The notes under the pieces are model-generated. The model saw only the letters and a program-made list of their open reading frames with translations. It was not told the DNA's origin and made no database searches. Both the position numbers and the translations under genes were made by a program. From Alentia gelatinosa (taxonomy: Eukaryota; Annelida; Polychaeta; Phyllodocida; Polynoidae): a stretch of DNA of 64,000 nt. Below, piece after piece: positions 55,689 through 64,000 of the stretch. The stretch is from positions 36,841,218 through 36,905,217 of the forward strand of contig OX465590.1 of assembly GCA_950022655.1 (NCBI GenBank), written 5' to 3'. Numbering within the stretch: position 1 is the first letter of the stretch; the number at the start of each line of letters is the position of its first letter.

Positions 55689-56798
55689 GGAGTGTGTGTG
55701 TGGGGTGCACTGGAGTCAAATACCTACCCTCCCACCTACCCATACCTCATCAATGGGTCTGTCTGTTTGTCTTGTGGGCCTGCTCCATTTAAAAAAAAAA
55801 AAAATTATTTGTACAAAAGAGGTACAAAAATGACCTCTGCCGAAGCAGGTATTCTGGTCATTCTGGTCATTCCATCTAGGCGACAGTACTTTCATGATCG
55901 TTGGCTTAGTCCTGGCAGAATCAGCAACTTTTGCAGATTATTGGGGGAAAAAATATATCTGAGAGGATCCATATCCCAAAGAAATTGGAAATTTATTGGT
56001 GCAAACAGGCTTTAAAACTTGACCCTGACAGTATCTGGTATGATCTGTTTCATCCCACCAATAGTACCCGAAAATGTTCCTCAGACAAGTTCCACAGTTC
56101 CAATATGACTTGGTTACAGTTAGAATTCCATCCCTCAAAATAATCACTATACACAACGTTTATTCACCTCATAGACACCACATACCTTCAACTAGACACT
56201 TTGAATAAATATTCCATGGGTCAAGGTCAAAGTTCTTGGTTATACGCATTAGACACCAGAGTTCACCACCAGTAAAAAAAACTAGCAGAAAACGGGTTTA
56301 CTAGAAGCAGCGTATTTCAGATACCCAAAGCATGATAGAACAGTGCAGCCAACAGCAGAAAGCGGCTGACGGCACCGATGTCACCAGTCTATGGTGTTCC
56401 ATTACACCATGGACATATACTGTCCATGATTACACGGATGGTACCCGAATAGTAAATCAGACACTGATTATGATGTAATCTATCTGATAGAATTTCTTCC
56501 TCTTCAATTTCATTATTCTCATCCACCCTGTAAATATTATATATTTGTAAGGGTTGTTTACGCGATATATCAGTTCCCTGTTATTGGATTGGCCAGAATA
56601 CCTGCCTTGGCAGAGGCCATTTGTTGCACTTACCTGCAAATAAAATTAAAAGAAAAATAAAACACTGTCAGAACCATTATTATATACCTATGCACAAAGT
56701 CAGAGTAAATACATATTGCTCCTATGGGTATAGTGATCGTACACAGATTGCACTGTACGCCGTGAATCGTGGTACTGGTTACTTTGGATACCAACAGA
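55689..56798. other. Unannotated stretch
   Basis: Contains an A-run near 55,791-55,804 and only short frames. Nothing supported. Confidence 0.35.
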
Positions 56799-56873
56799 TT
56801 GCACGCTTTGAGTGACAAAATGCACGCTTTGAACCTTACCTGCACGCTTTGAGCTACAGATTGCACGCTTTGA
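56799..56873. repeat. Four TGCACGCTTTGA words at about 20-bp spacing
   Basis: Copies start at 56,800, 56,821, 56,841 and 56,862 with different fillers between them. They sit just upstream of the promoter-like region at 56,880. Confidence 0.85.
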
Positions 56874-56879
56874 AGAAAT

Positions 56880-57172
56880 AATGCATTTTGATTGGTCGAG
56901 AGGCCGACAACAGAATTCTAGGCGCAAGATTCAAAAATGGCGGATCCCTTCACCTCGTGTGTTCCGTGGCGTCGTACAGAACCCACGGAGCGAGTTAGTT
57001 TGAAAATACATCAAACATCGAGGTGGAATGCGAGTACGAATGACGTGAAACACGTTATATAGCTTAGATATGCGAGATCGATCGATACCAACACGGACAC
57101 TCGCCGAGCGGGCGACTCATAGATGTCAACAAATAGCTATTGACACTGCACTGCTTGAGTACAGCTCTCTGG
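56880..57172 (+). promoter_or_regulatory. Promoter-like region cut by the Gypsy insertion
   Basis: An inverted CCAAT (GATTGG, 56,890) and CAAAAATGGCGGATC (ATG at 56,937) open a 44-codon frame in CpG-richer DNA. Across the Gypsy insertion the flank continues at 62,137 with two CCGG/CTTCCGG (ETS-like) sites. It may be the 5' end of an unidentified gene; no domain is visible. Confidence 0.3.
57168..57172. repeat. Target-site duplication, left (TCTGG)
   Basis: Identical to 62,132-62,136, directly outside the other LTR. Confidence 0.9.
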
Positions 57173-57369
57173 TGTTTGTTTATGCTTTGTGTCATATATT
57201 AGAAGTTCTTGGAGCTGCTATAAATTGGGTTTATTCAAGTGAGAAGTGAGCTGGTTACATCTGGCTTCCAGTATGGTGGATCTATCTGTCTGGTTCAACA
57301 TGAGGCCGTTTATAAGACATTCACAACAGCACCAATATGAGTCCGTTCACGAGACTACATAACATAACA
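57173..57369 (-). repeat. 3' LTR of the Gypsy element
   Basis: 197 bp, TGTTTGTTTATGC...CATAACATAACA on the + strand. It differs from the 5' LTR at four positions, all in the last third. Confidence 0.92.
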
Positions 57370-57382
57370 TCCTCCCCTTTAA
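57370..57382 (-). promoter_or_regulatory. Polypurine tract of the Gypsy element
   Basis: TTAAAGGGGAGGA on the minus strand directly abuts the 3' LTR, the expected plus-strand primer. Confidence 0.8.
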
Positions 57383-57593
57383 GAGAAGACTAAGTCCTTA
57401 TACTTTCTGTCCATATATCTATATTGATATCAAGAGTTCTTTACAAACTTTAACTCGACTAGTAGATAGTATGAAAAATGAATTCTGATGTCTGTCTCTG
57501 AATTTCAGTCTTAGTCCTTAATATCTTAGGATGTTCTATTAGTTTACGATCTAATTAAAGCTAAGATATGACATGAGTTTCTCATCAGTGTTT

Positions 57594-59285
57594 CTATTCT
57601 GTCACATAATCCGACAGGTAGCTAGGCTTGGCTGAGTGCCTAGCAGATCTTCTGACTGGTGTTGTGGGTGTAACCTCAACAGGCACTTTGCTTGGGAAAA
57701 CTGGTGCAGTTTCTCTTGTTCCTTGGATACTGCCTGTCTCCATTGCGTCTGCTAGTGGTGTAGTAGTGATGCTAGGGTTGTTCACGCCAGGCTTAAGGTG
57801 TCTACGATTTCTCCTGATAGTGCCCGTAGGTGTCTGGACTTCGTAAGACCGGCTGTCCAACTTTCTTACGATACTGCCTGGAGTCCAGGTTTTTTGGTTC
57901 AGGCGGAATGGTTGAACCTGAACTGGATCTCCTTCTTCTAGTGGAGGTAGGTCTTTCGCATGCAGATCAAAGTACTTCGCCTGGTTTTTCTGGCTTTGCA
58001 AGATCTCTCGACCTGCCTGCTCATTGTTGACAGTTTGTGGCCTTAGTAGGTGAGTGGTGACTGGTAACAGAGTCTTTGTCTGTCTACTCATTAGTCGCTG
58101 TACAGGGCTAGATGTCATTCCTTGTGTCGGTGTATTTCGCTGGTCCAGTAGAGCTAGGTATGTGTCACCACCTGCTTGTTTAGACTTCTTCATGAGGTTT
58201 TTTGCAGATTTCACTGCGGACTTGGCCTTGCCGTTGGCCTGGCTGTTACCGGGACTACTGGTAACATGCTGAAACTCCCATTTACTTGCGAATGCTGCAA
58301 ACTCTTTGCTTGAAAACTGAGGCCCGTTGTCACTGACTACTGTGTCTGGTATACCATACCTGGCAAAGTGGGCTTTCAGTTTGTGAGTTACCGTGTCAGC
58401 TTCAGTGTTGTATAGCCTGTCCACTTCAAAGAAGTTGCTAAAGTAGTCCACCGTCACCAAGTAGTCTTTTCCATCAAACATGAAAAGATCAGTCCCTATC
58501 TTGGCCCAAGGCCTGTCTGGTACATCGTGTGACATCAGTGTCTCCTTTTGGTTTGCTGTTTCGAAGGTTTTACAGGTGTTGCACTGACTGATGTATTCGC
58601 GCATTTCTGTGTTCATATTGGACCAGTAGACAGACTCTCTGGCTCTCCTCAGGCAGGAATCTACTCCAAGGTGAGATGAGTGGATCTTCTCTTTCATGAC
58701 TTTCCGATGACCATAGGGTATGACCACCCGATCACCACGGTAGATTATGCCATCATGAACCGACATCTCATCTCTATAGGGATGGTACACTTGTATGATG
58801 TCAGGAATCTTGGATTTGTTATCAGGCCACCCCTGGAGTATTACTTGTTTCAGTATCCTCATGACATCGTCCTTCTCTGTCTCTGCACGGATCACCCTCA
58901 TGCGTGTCTCAGTAATTGGTACGAACTGTGCTGCATGAATGTGGTCGAATGTCTCCGGCTTGCCCTTGTTGGGAAGGAAGGCACGGGACAGAGTGTCTGC
59001 AAGATACATCTTCTTGCCTTGTGTGTAGATGACGTGTATGTCGTATCTCTGTAGGCGCAGCATCATTCCTTGAAGTCGCCGAGGAGCTTTGTCTAGAGAT
59101 TTCTTCAGAATAACCTCTAGTGGCTTGTGATCTGATTGCACCGTTACAGATCGACCATACGTATACTGGTTAAATTTCTCCATAGCAAAGACTATGGCCA
59201 GCATCTCTTTTTCTATCTGGGCGTAGCGGGTCTCTGTGTCCGTTAGGGCCCTGCTAGCATATGCTATGGGTTGGCCGTTTTGCAT
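57594..59285 (-). CDS. Gypsy pol, RNase H (3' part) and integrase
   Basis: 563 codons. Residues 1-100 are the RNase H remainder (Y-A-S-R-A-L, E-K-E-M-L-A-I-V, Q-S-D-H-K-P-L). The integrase zinc finger is H202, H205, C235, C238. The core shows D266 (G-T-D-L) and D319 (S-D-N-G), but the third catalytic position, 36 residues after D319, is Lys355 in N-G-K-A-K where Glu is expected. A C-terminal GPY-like domain follows (P-G-S-I-V-R-K-L...R-R-N-R-R-H-L-K-P). The frame is shifted relative to the upstream RT frame. This copy should be unable to integrate. Confidence 0.9.
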   Translation of the reverse strand: MQNGQPIAYASRALTDTETRYAQIEKEMLAIVFAMEKFNQYTYGRSVTVQSDHKPLEVILKKSLDKAPRRLQGMMLRLQRYDIHVIYTQGKKMYLADTLSRAFLPNKGKPETFDHIHAAQFVPITETRMRVIRAETEKDDVMRILKQVILQGWPDNKSKIPDIIQVYHPYRDEMSVHDGIIYRGDRVVIPYGHRKVMKEKIHSSHLGVDSCLRRARESVYWSNMNTEMREYISQCNTCKTFETANQKETLMSHDVPDRPWAKIGTDLFMFDGKDYLVTVDYFSNFFEVDRLYNTEADTVTHKLKAHFARYGIPDTVVSDNGPQFSSKEFAAFASKWEFQHVTSSPGNSQANGKAKSAVKSAKNLMKKSKQAGGDTYLALLDQRNTPTQGMTSSPVQRLMSRQTKTLLPVTTHLLRPQTVNNEQAGREILQSQKNQAKYFDLHAKDLPPLEEGDPVQVQPFRLNQKTWTPGSIVRKLDSRSYEVQTPTGTIRRNRRHLKPGVNNPSITTTPLADAMETGSIQGTRETAPVFPSKVPVEVTPTTPVRRSARHSAKPSYLSDYVTE

Positions 59286-59347
59286 GAGAGCAGCGCCCAG
59301 CCCTTTCTCACTGGCGTCACATTGAACTACCAGCTCTTTTTCCGGAT

Positions 59348-61564
59348 CTAGAATGAGAGTACGGGTGCTTCTGCTACTAGCTGACGTATTTCATAAAACG
59401 CCTTCTCATGTACTTCCGTCCACTTCCATTCCACATCTCCTCTTGTGAGTTGTCTTAGGGGCTCGGTCACGTCAGATAGCTTGGGCAAAAACTTTGCTAG
59501 GTAGTTCACAAACCCTCCAACCCGCTGGATGCCCTCGACATCAGTGGGGGTCGGCATTTCCATCACTGCCTTCACTTTATCAGGATCCGGACACAGGCCA
59601 TCCTTTGTTATTAGATGACCCAGGAAAGATACTTGTTCCTGGCGAAGGCTCATCTTGTCTGGATTAAGGCGAATGCCTATTTCTCGGCATCTTTTTAGGA
59701 ATTTGTCGAGTTTGCGATCGTGATCCGCTGTAGCTTCTCCTTCATCCCGTCCTACTCCGTACAGCATGATATCATCTGCAACACATACCAGCCCCTCAAG
59801 GTCGCCAATTGATTGAAGTAGCTTCTTTTGAAAGATTTCAGACGAGACTTTGAGGCCGAATGGCAGTCTTTTCCATCGGTACCTGCCAAACGGTGTTGCA
59901 AACGTGGTTAGGAAACTGGATTCCTCATCCAGTTCTACATGCCAATAGCCGCTTCGAAGGTCAATAGTGGAGAAAACTTTCGCTTTAGAGAGTTCTGGTA
60001 GGATGTCTTCTAGGATGGGGAGTTGAAAGTGTTCACGTTTGAGTGCCTCATTTAGAGGTTTTGGGTCGATACATATGCAGAGTCCACCATTTTTCTTAGA
60101 ACTCACGACCAGGTTTGACACCCAATCTGTAGGTTGGTTCACCACTTGTATCACTCCTTGTTGACACATATTGTCAAGTTCTTCTTTTAGACGGGATTTT
60201 AGAGCTACCGGCACTCTTCGGGAAGCTGCGACATGTGGGCTGATCTGTGGATCAACTTCTAGATGCGCTACCCCTGGGAGACTACCTATTTCATTCTTGA
60301 AGATCTCATCATATTTGGCTATCGGATCAGTAGTTACGGCTGCCACTTGGTGGAAATTCTCTTGGTTCACTGTTATTAGACCCATCTGTTGACTAGCTCT
60401 CGCACCGAGTATTGGGGTGAGTTCTTCTTCCACAATAGTGCACTTCACAGAGTATTTCTTCCCATTCACTGGATTTGTCATTTTCACATGAGACTCACCC
60501 AGTGGTATTTTCTCAGTCTGATTCCACATGCGGAGTGTCCTAGCTGGACTCAGTTTCACATCTCCAACATAGGATTTGGGGATGAGATTGGTAGAGGCTC
60601 CACTGTCAATCTGGAATCTGACGGGTTTGCCGTTTACAAGCATTTTCGCATAGACTTGGCGGTCGTTGAAGTTATTTACACAGTTTATCTCCTCATATTC
60701 CGACTCTTCAGACTCAAGAGCATGGACTTTATCCCCAGTCTTCTTACATACAGCTGAGAAATGATTTCGCCCATTGCATTTGGAACATCTTTTCCCCCAT
60801 GCGGGGCACATTCCCATCTTAAACTCGTGTTTTTGTGCGCAGAATCTACATTTTCTGGCATCCTTGCTATCTCCCTCCTGAAACTGTGTCTTGTGGGGAG
60901 GTCTTGAAGACTTGTTCTTCTTGTACACTTTGGGTCTAGCACTGGTCACTTTGTGTACATTGTCAGTGGCATGCGTCATTTCTCTCATCTGTTCCTCAGT
61001 ACTTTCGAATGCCTTACAGATTCGGAGGCATTTGTCTAAAGTAAGGTCCTCCGTTTGTAACAGTCTTTTCCTGCACATGTCATCCCGGACACCGAGAACC
61101 ATTCGGTCGCGAATTAGTCCTTCTTCTAGCGTCCCATAGTTACACGTCTTTGCTAAAATGTGGAGACTGGCAGCGTATTTGTCAATGGTTTCGTCAGTCT
61201 CCTGTGCCCTCTTGTTAAAGCAATACCTCTCGTAGGTTTCGTTGGTTTTGCCTATGCAGTGTCCCTCCATCTTCTTATATAGAGTCGCATAATCTTCTGC
61301 ATCCTCGTCTGCGGCGAATCTGAGGCTATCTAGCACGTCAAGCCCATCAGACCCTAGACATGCTTGAAATTGGGAGGCCTTGACTGCATTTTCTTGCAGG
61401 TTGACTCTAGATGCCACAAAATAATTGTCCCACATTCTCTTGAATTTTTTCCAATTCTGACTCATGTTTCCTGAAGTTTTTAGAGGTGGTGGAAATGGCA
61501 CATTTGTCAGAATGAGAGGAGGAGCGGGACCCGCCAGTTGGGCATGTCCCTCTGGTGGGGCCAT
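59348..61564 (-). CDS. Gypsy gag-protease-reverse transcriptase
   Basis: 738 codons from ATG. A capsid-like region (about 30-200) is followed by two zinc-binding segments at C239-C273, the second a good C-x2-C-x4-H-x4-C. The retropepsin has D-S-G-A at 320-323. The RT has L-P-F-G-L and V-A-D-D at 595-598, the catalytic pair in a Gypsy-like context with Val-Ala replacing the commoner Tyr-x. The frame stops just after P-V-L-S-F, at the RT/RNase H boundary; the RNase H continues in another frame, consistent with a one-base loss near 59,330. Gag and pol share one frame, as in several Gypsy lineages. Confidence 0.9.
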   Translation of the reverse strand: MAPPEGHAQLAGPAPPLILTNVPFPPPLKTSGNMSQNWKKFKRMWDNYFVASRVNLQENAVKASQFQACLGSDGLDVLDSLRFAADEDAEDYATLYKKMEGHCIGKTNETYERYCFNKRAQETDETIDKYAASLHILAKTCNYGTLEEGLIRDRMVLGVRDDMCRKRLLQTEDLTLDKCLRICKAFESTEEQMREMTHATDNVHKVTSARPKVYKKNKSSRPPHKTQFQEGDSKDARKCRFCAQKHEFKMGMCPAWGKRCSKCNGRNHFSAVCKKTGDKVHALESEESEYEEINCVNNFNDRQVYAKMLVNGKPVRFQIDSGASTNLIPKSYVGDVKLSPARTLRMWNQTEKIPLGESHVKMTNPVNGKKYSVKCTIVEEELTPILGARASQQMGLITVNQENFHQVAAVTTDPIAKYDEIFKNEIGSLPGVAHLEVDPQISPHVAASRRVPVALKSRLKEELDNMCQQGVIQVVNQPTDWVSNLVVSSKKNGGLCICIDPKPLNEALKREHFQLPILEDILPELSKAKVFSTIDLRSGYWHVELDEESSFLTTFATPFGRYRWKRLPFGLKVSSEIFQKKLLQSIGDLEGLVCVADDIMLYGVGRDEGEATADHDRKLDKFLKRCREIGIRLNPDKMSLRQEQVSFLGHLITKDGLCPDPDKVKAVMEMPTPTDVEGIQRVGGFVNYLAKFLPKLSDVTEPLRQLTRGDVEWKWTEVHEKAFYEIRQLVAEAPVLSF

Positions 61565-61916
61565 GATGCTAGACTGCAGCTGTCAACTCACTTGCACAGG
61601 ATAGGTGTCACTGTCACTCCTAGACTGGTACTATTAGATGGCTAGTGACACACACACAGAGTCTATTAGAGTCTATAAACATCCACCTAGGCAGAGTACA
61701 CACAATTCATATGAATCTGAGGGTTATAGAGTCACCAGATATTAGTCAGTTGTGTAAAAGATGCCTTAGGTACAAACACATGTAGCTAGAACCATTGTCA
61801 ATTGTTAGATGGGACCATGTGCTTGCTCAGATTGGAAGCTCAGCTTCTGCTCACTTGCTCCTGGAGACTTTTACAGACTGTTCTGTGTCAAGAATTGAGT
61901 AAGGTCCATACTCACA
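61565..61916 (-). other. 5' leader of the Gypsy element
   Basis: About 350 bp between the primer site and the gag ATG; no frame is open. Confidence 0.6.
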
Positions 61917-61934
61917 GTTTCCCTGCTGCCACCA
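61917..61934 (-). promoter_or_regulatory. Primer-binding site of the Gypsy element
   Basis: TGGTGGCAGCAGGGAAAC on the minus strand begins right after the 5' LTR. The leading TGG would pair with a tRNA 3' CCA. Which tRNA is used cannot be settled by eye. Confidence 0.65.
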
Positions 61935-62131
61935 TGTTTGTTTATGCTTTGTGTCATATATTAGAAGTTCTTGGAGCTGCTATAAATTGGGTTTATTCAA
62001 GTGAGAAGTGAGCTGGTTACATCTGGCTTCCAGTATGGTGGATCTATCTGTCTGGCTCAACATGAGGCCGTTTATAAGACATACATAACAGCACCAACAT
62101 GAGTCCGTTCACGAGACTACATAACATAACA
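61935..62131 (-). repeat. 5' LTR of the Gypsy element
   Basis: 197-bp partner of 57,173-57,369, followed by the TCTGG duplication at 62,132-62,136. Confidence 0.92.
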
Positions 62132-62136
62132 TCTGG
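62132..62136. repeat. Target-site duplication, right (TCTGG)
   Basis: Matches 57,168-57,172. Confidence 0.9.
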
Positions 62137-63529
62137 AAGTATATGAGGTGGTCGAGCGGAGCAGGGTGACCGCGCGATAATTTATGCGGCGGTTACAATG
62201 TATTCGCGCCTGCGCGGTGATCAATTCCGGTTGGCCACTTCCGGCATGTCTGCTAATGTACACAAATTACCGCAAACGGCCAAGGCCTTGGGCAGTAATT
62301 TGTCTGACCCTTACTTCGTAACTTTGACTTTCTCTCACCAGAACATAGTTTCCCTTTTTACCTTTCAATTGTCCCCTGTTATTTGTGTATTTTCAACATG
62401 TCTGTCTGCAACCCAGGTTTTCGGATTTCAATGTCTGGTTTTCTTTTCTTTTCTTTTAGATTTTTACACTGCCGTTCTGCACAACTACATAAAGCTGGAT
62501 TGATAGCAGAGGCAGTCACAGTGTTACAATCATCGACTGGCTTAGATACATAGAGAGTATTTACCTTGATAGGATATTATCCACTCCTTGTACAAATATC
62601 TAATTTAGTATACCACAGTTTTGTTGATTTAATCTAGAACTGATTAGTTCAGTTTCTGAAGATAACACCAAGGTTCTTTACACATATCATTTATAAGGGG
62701 CCATAACATTGGAGTCAATTATCCAGATAATAACACCAGCAAAAATACCATACATTTTTCCAATGAAATATATTCCAGGTTATATTTCCTTGTGACTGGA
62801 TGGGTAATCCTACCATGAACGGAGTTGACAATTTTTGTTTCAGAGTAGAGGCTAATATATCATCTAACAGACCACAATAAGAAACAGAGAATGAAATTTG
62901 GAGTTTTCATATCTACCATTGAAGGCCGTGAACTTTGTGATCTTTCCGTTCGTATTTTCTTCTGGCGTCTGCGATTTCGAGTACACTTTTTAGGTCATAT
63001 CCAGATGCACAATCTCTGTGTTTCTCGCACTGGATAAACATCATATCAATATGATATAGATGTTATCATACTTTATTTTTTTAAATACTAATTTAACAAA
63101 GATTTTATGTCTATTTTTTTCTTAGACCTTCATGTTTCCTCTCGCGTGCATCTCCTCTGCCTGTCAAAGTCCTACCTGTTCCTACTCCCTCTATACAAAC
63201 CCTATGGTGACTCTGTGTTCTCTATGGGCAGAGATTGGCACTCGTGGACAATGTATAGGACACATAGCCATTGTGTTATGGAGGCGGCCATCTTGCCCCT
63301 CGACGCCAAATAAAACAGCAGGTGGCGGGTCCAGTTATCAATGGATTTTACTAAAAGTATTTTTTGCTTTCTCTGCTGTTAGATTATAACAGCAGATAAA
63401 AGTGGCTGTCCCCTGAATACAGTGCTGATATATTACAATGTCCTGGTGGGTGATGGCAGAACTAGCAATCACTCTGTGCCCTATAGGCATGGGTGTGTTC
63501 ACAATGCCACATCATTTCTGTCGCCCAAA
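62137..63529. other. Region right of the Gypsy element
   Basis: Starts GC-rich with ETS-like CTTCCGG (about 62,237). The segment at about 62,250-62,340 is an uninterrupted relative of 3,425-3,765. A block at about 63,405-63,490 repeats 15,800-15,890. No gene is supported. Confidence 0.4.
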
Positions 63530-63833
63530 CTGGGACCTGTTTCACTAGTTTCATGACATGTCTGTGACACCATACAGACATTGGGGTTGTCTAGTTTCGT
63601 GACAACACAAGTAGCTGCCCTTAGGAAAAGACAGACCCCAAACAAAAGAATTAGACAAATCTAGACACATCATGGACCTGCTTCACTAGTTTCGTGACAA
63701 AAGTGTCAGACAGATATGGAAAGCAGCACCAACAGTGCAAGCAAGAACGGACAAAACAAAGTCTAATGTCTAGTTCTTATTAAACCGGACACACCATCTA
63801 TACATGTCACGAAACTAGTGAAACAGGTCCCTG
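63530..63833. mobile_element. TIR MITE, inverted relative of 46,201-46,486
   Basis: Ends GGGACCTGTTTCACTAGTTT and AAACTAGTGAAACAGGTCCC, with the same internal third terminus at about 63,672-63,700, so the composite structure predates both insertions. Confidence 0.8.
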
Positions 63834-64000
63834 GTGTCCCACCATTGCAACTCCCAAACCTACTACTACCCTAGATTGGCCACCCACCCCTGTCTATGCT
63901 GAGCGTAAACGGCTTCCCTGCCCCAATCAATAATAGGACAGGTAATGTCCAGCGAGAGCAACATGTTAGCAACCTTGAACTGGTTGCCACCATTTGCAGT

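Larger units (their letters stand above)
57173..62131 (-). mobile_element. Ty3/Gypsy LTR retrotransposon, nearly complete but inactivated
   Basis: Two 197-bp LTRs (about four mismatches), TG..CA ends and a 5-bp duplication TCTGG on both sides define the insertion. On the minus strand the order is 5' LTR, tRNA-like primer site, gag-protease-RT, RNase H-integrase, purine tract, 3' LTR, the Ty3/Gypsy order. Small LTR divergence implies a fairly recent insertion, yet the polymerase frame is broken near 59,330 and the integrase has lost its catalytic Glu. Confidence 0.93.

Noticed and set aside
56799..56873. CRISPR-like spaced repeat
   Set aside because: Only four 12-bp words at about 20-bp spacing in eukaryotic DNA; no array or cas genes.
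60171..60757. Plus-strand frames across the Gypsy gag-RT region
   Set aside because: They are antisense shadows of a well-supported minus-strand coding region.
62198..62503. 101-codon frame starting in GC-rich DNA
   Set aside because: Part of it is the dispersed repeat shared with 3,425-3,765, and the rest is hydrophobic, intron-like sequence.

Overview
The window is eukaryotic: AT-rich, intron-bearing and crowded with degenerate mobile elements. The element mix (a DIRS-order retrotransposon, Ty3/Gypsy, several non-LTR fragments, tRNA-headed SINEs, many TIR MITEs, hammerhead-like motifs) and the SINE head at about 6.8 kb suggest a marine lophotrochozoan, perhaps a bivalve mollusc. That placement is inference. 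No prokaryotic signal (operons, CRISPR, Shine-Dalgarno sites) is present.

Two host genes can be assembled by joining exons with consistent splice phases. On the + strand at 9,834-15,239 lie five 3' exons of a methylthioribose-kinase-like (APH-fold) gene; its N-terminal exons were not found. On the + strand at 39,816-52,816 lies an 11-exon, about 432-residue fold-III PLP decarboxylase of the ornithine decarboxylase (ODC) family. It keeps the PLP-binding residues and the catalytic Cys but lacks the Asp residues that hold the distal amine of ornithine. It is therefore neither a standard ODC nor, by its residues, a typical antizyme inhibitor.

Three substantial retroelements are present. (1) 17,491-22,051, minus strand: a young, apparently intact Ngaro-like tyrosine-recombinase retrotransposon with a split-direct-repeat architecture and gag, RT-RNase H and recombinase reading frames. 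(2) 57,173-62,131, minus strand: a Ty3/Gypsy element with 197-bp LTRs and a TCTGG target duplication, broken by a frameshift and by loss of the integrase catalytic Glu. (3) 40,694-41,551: a probable solo LTR in the first intron of the ODC-like gene. A decayed gag/protease fragment sits at the left edge, and non-LTR remnants lie at 31.5-33.1, 50.6-50.9, 51.8-52.0 and 53.6-54.2 kb.

The rest is mostly non-autonomous DNA elements and repeats. These include TIR elements of probable piggyBac, Harbinger and Tc1/mariner type, and a family of at least five foldback elements (about 3.0, 13.4, 23.5, 25.6 and 26.6 kb). Each foldback element couples a locus-specific long palindrome to shared ends. An inverted repeat pair (10.9 and 14.7 kb) brackets two exons of the kinase-like gene. 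The strongest leads are the altered active site of the ODC-like enzyme, the foldback family, and a motif shared by both reading-frame junctions of the Ngaro-like element.
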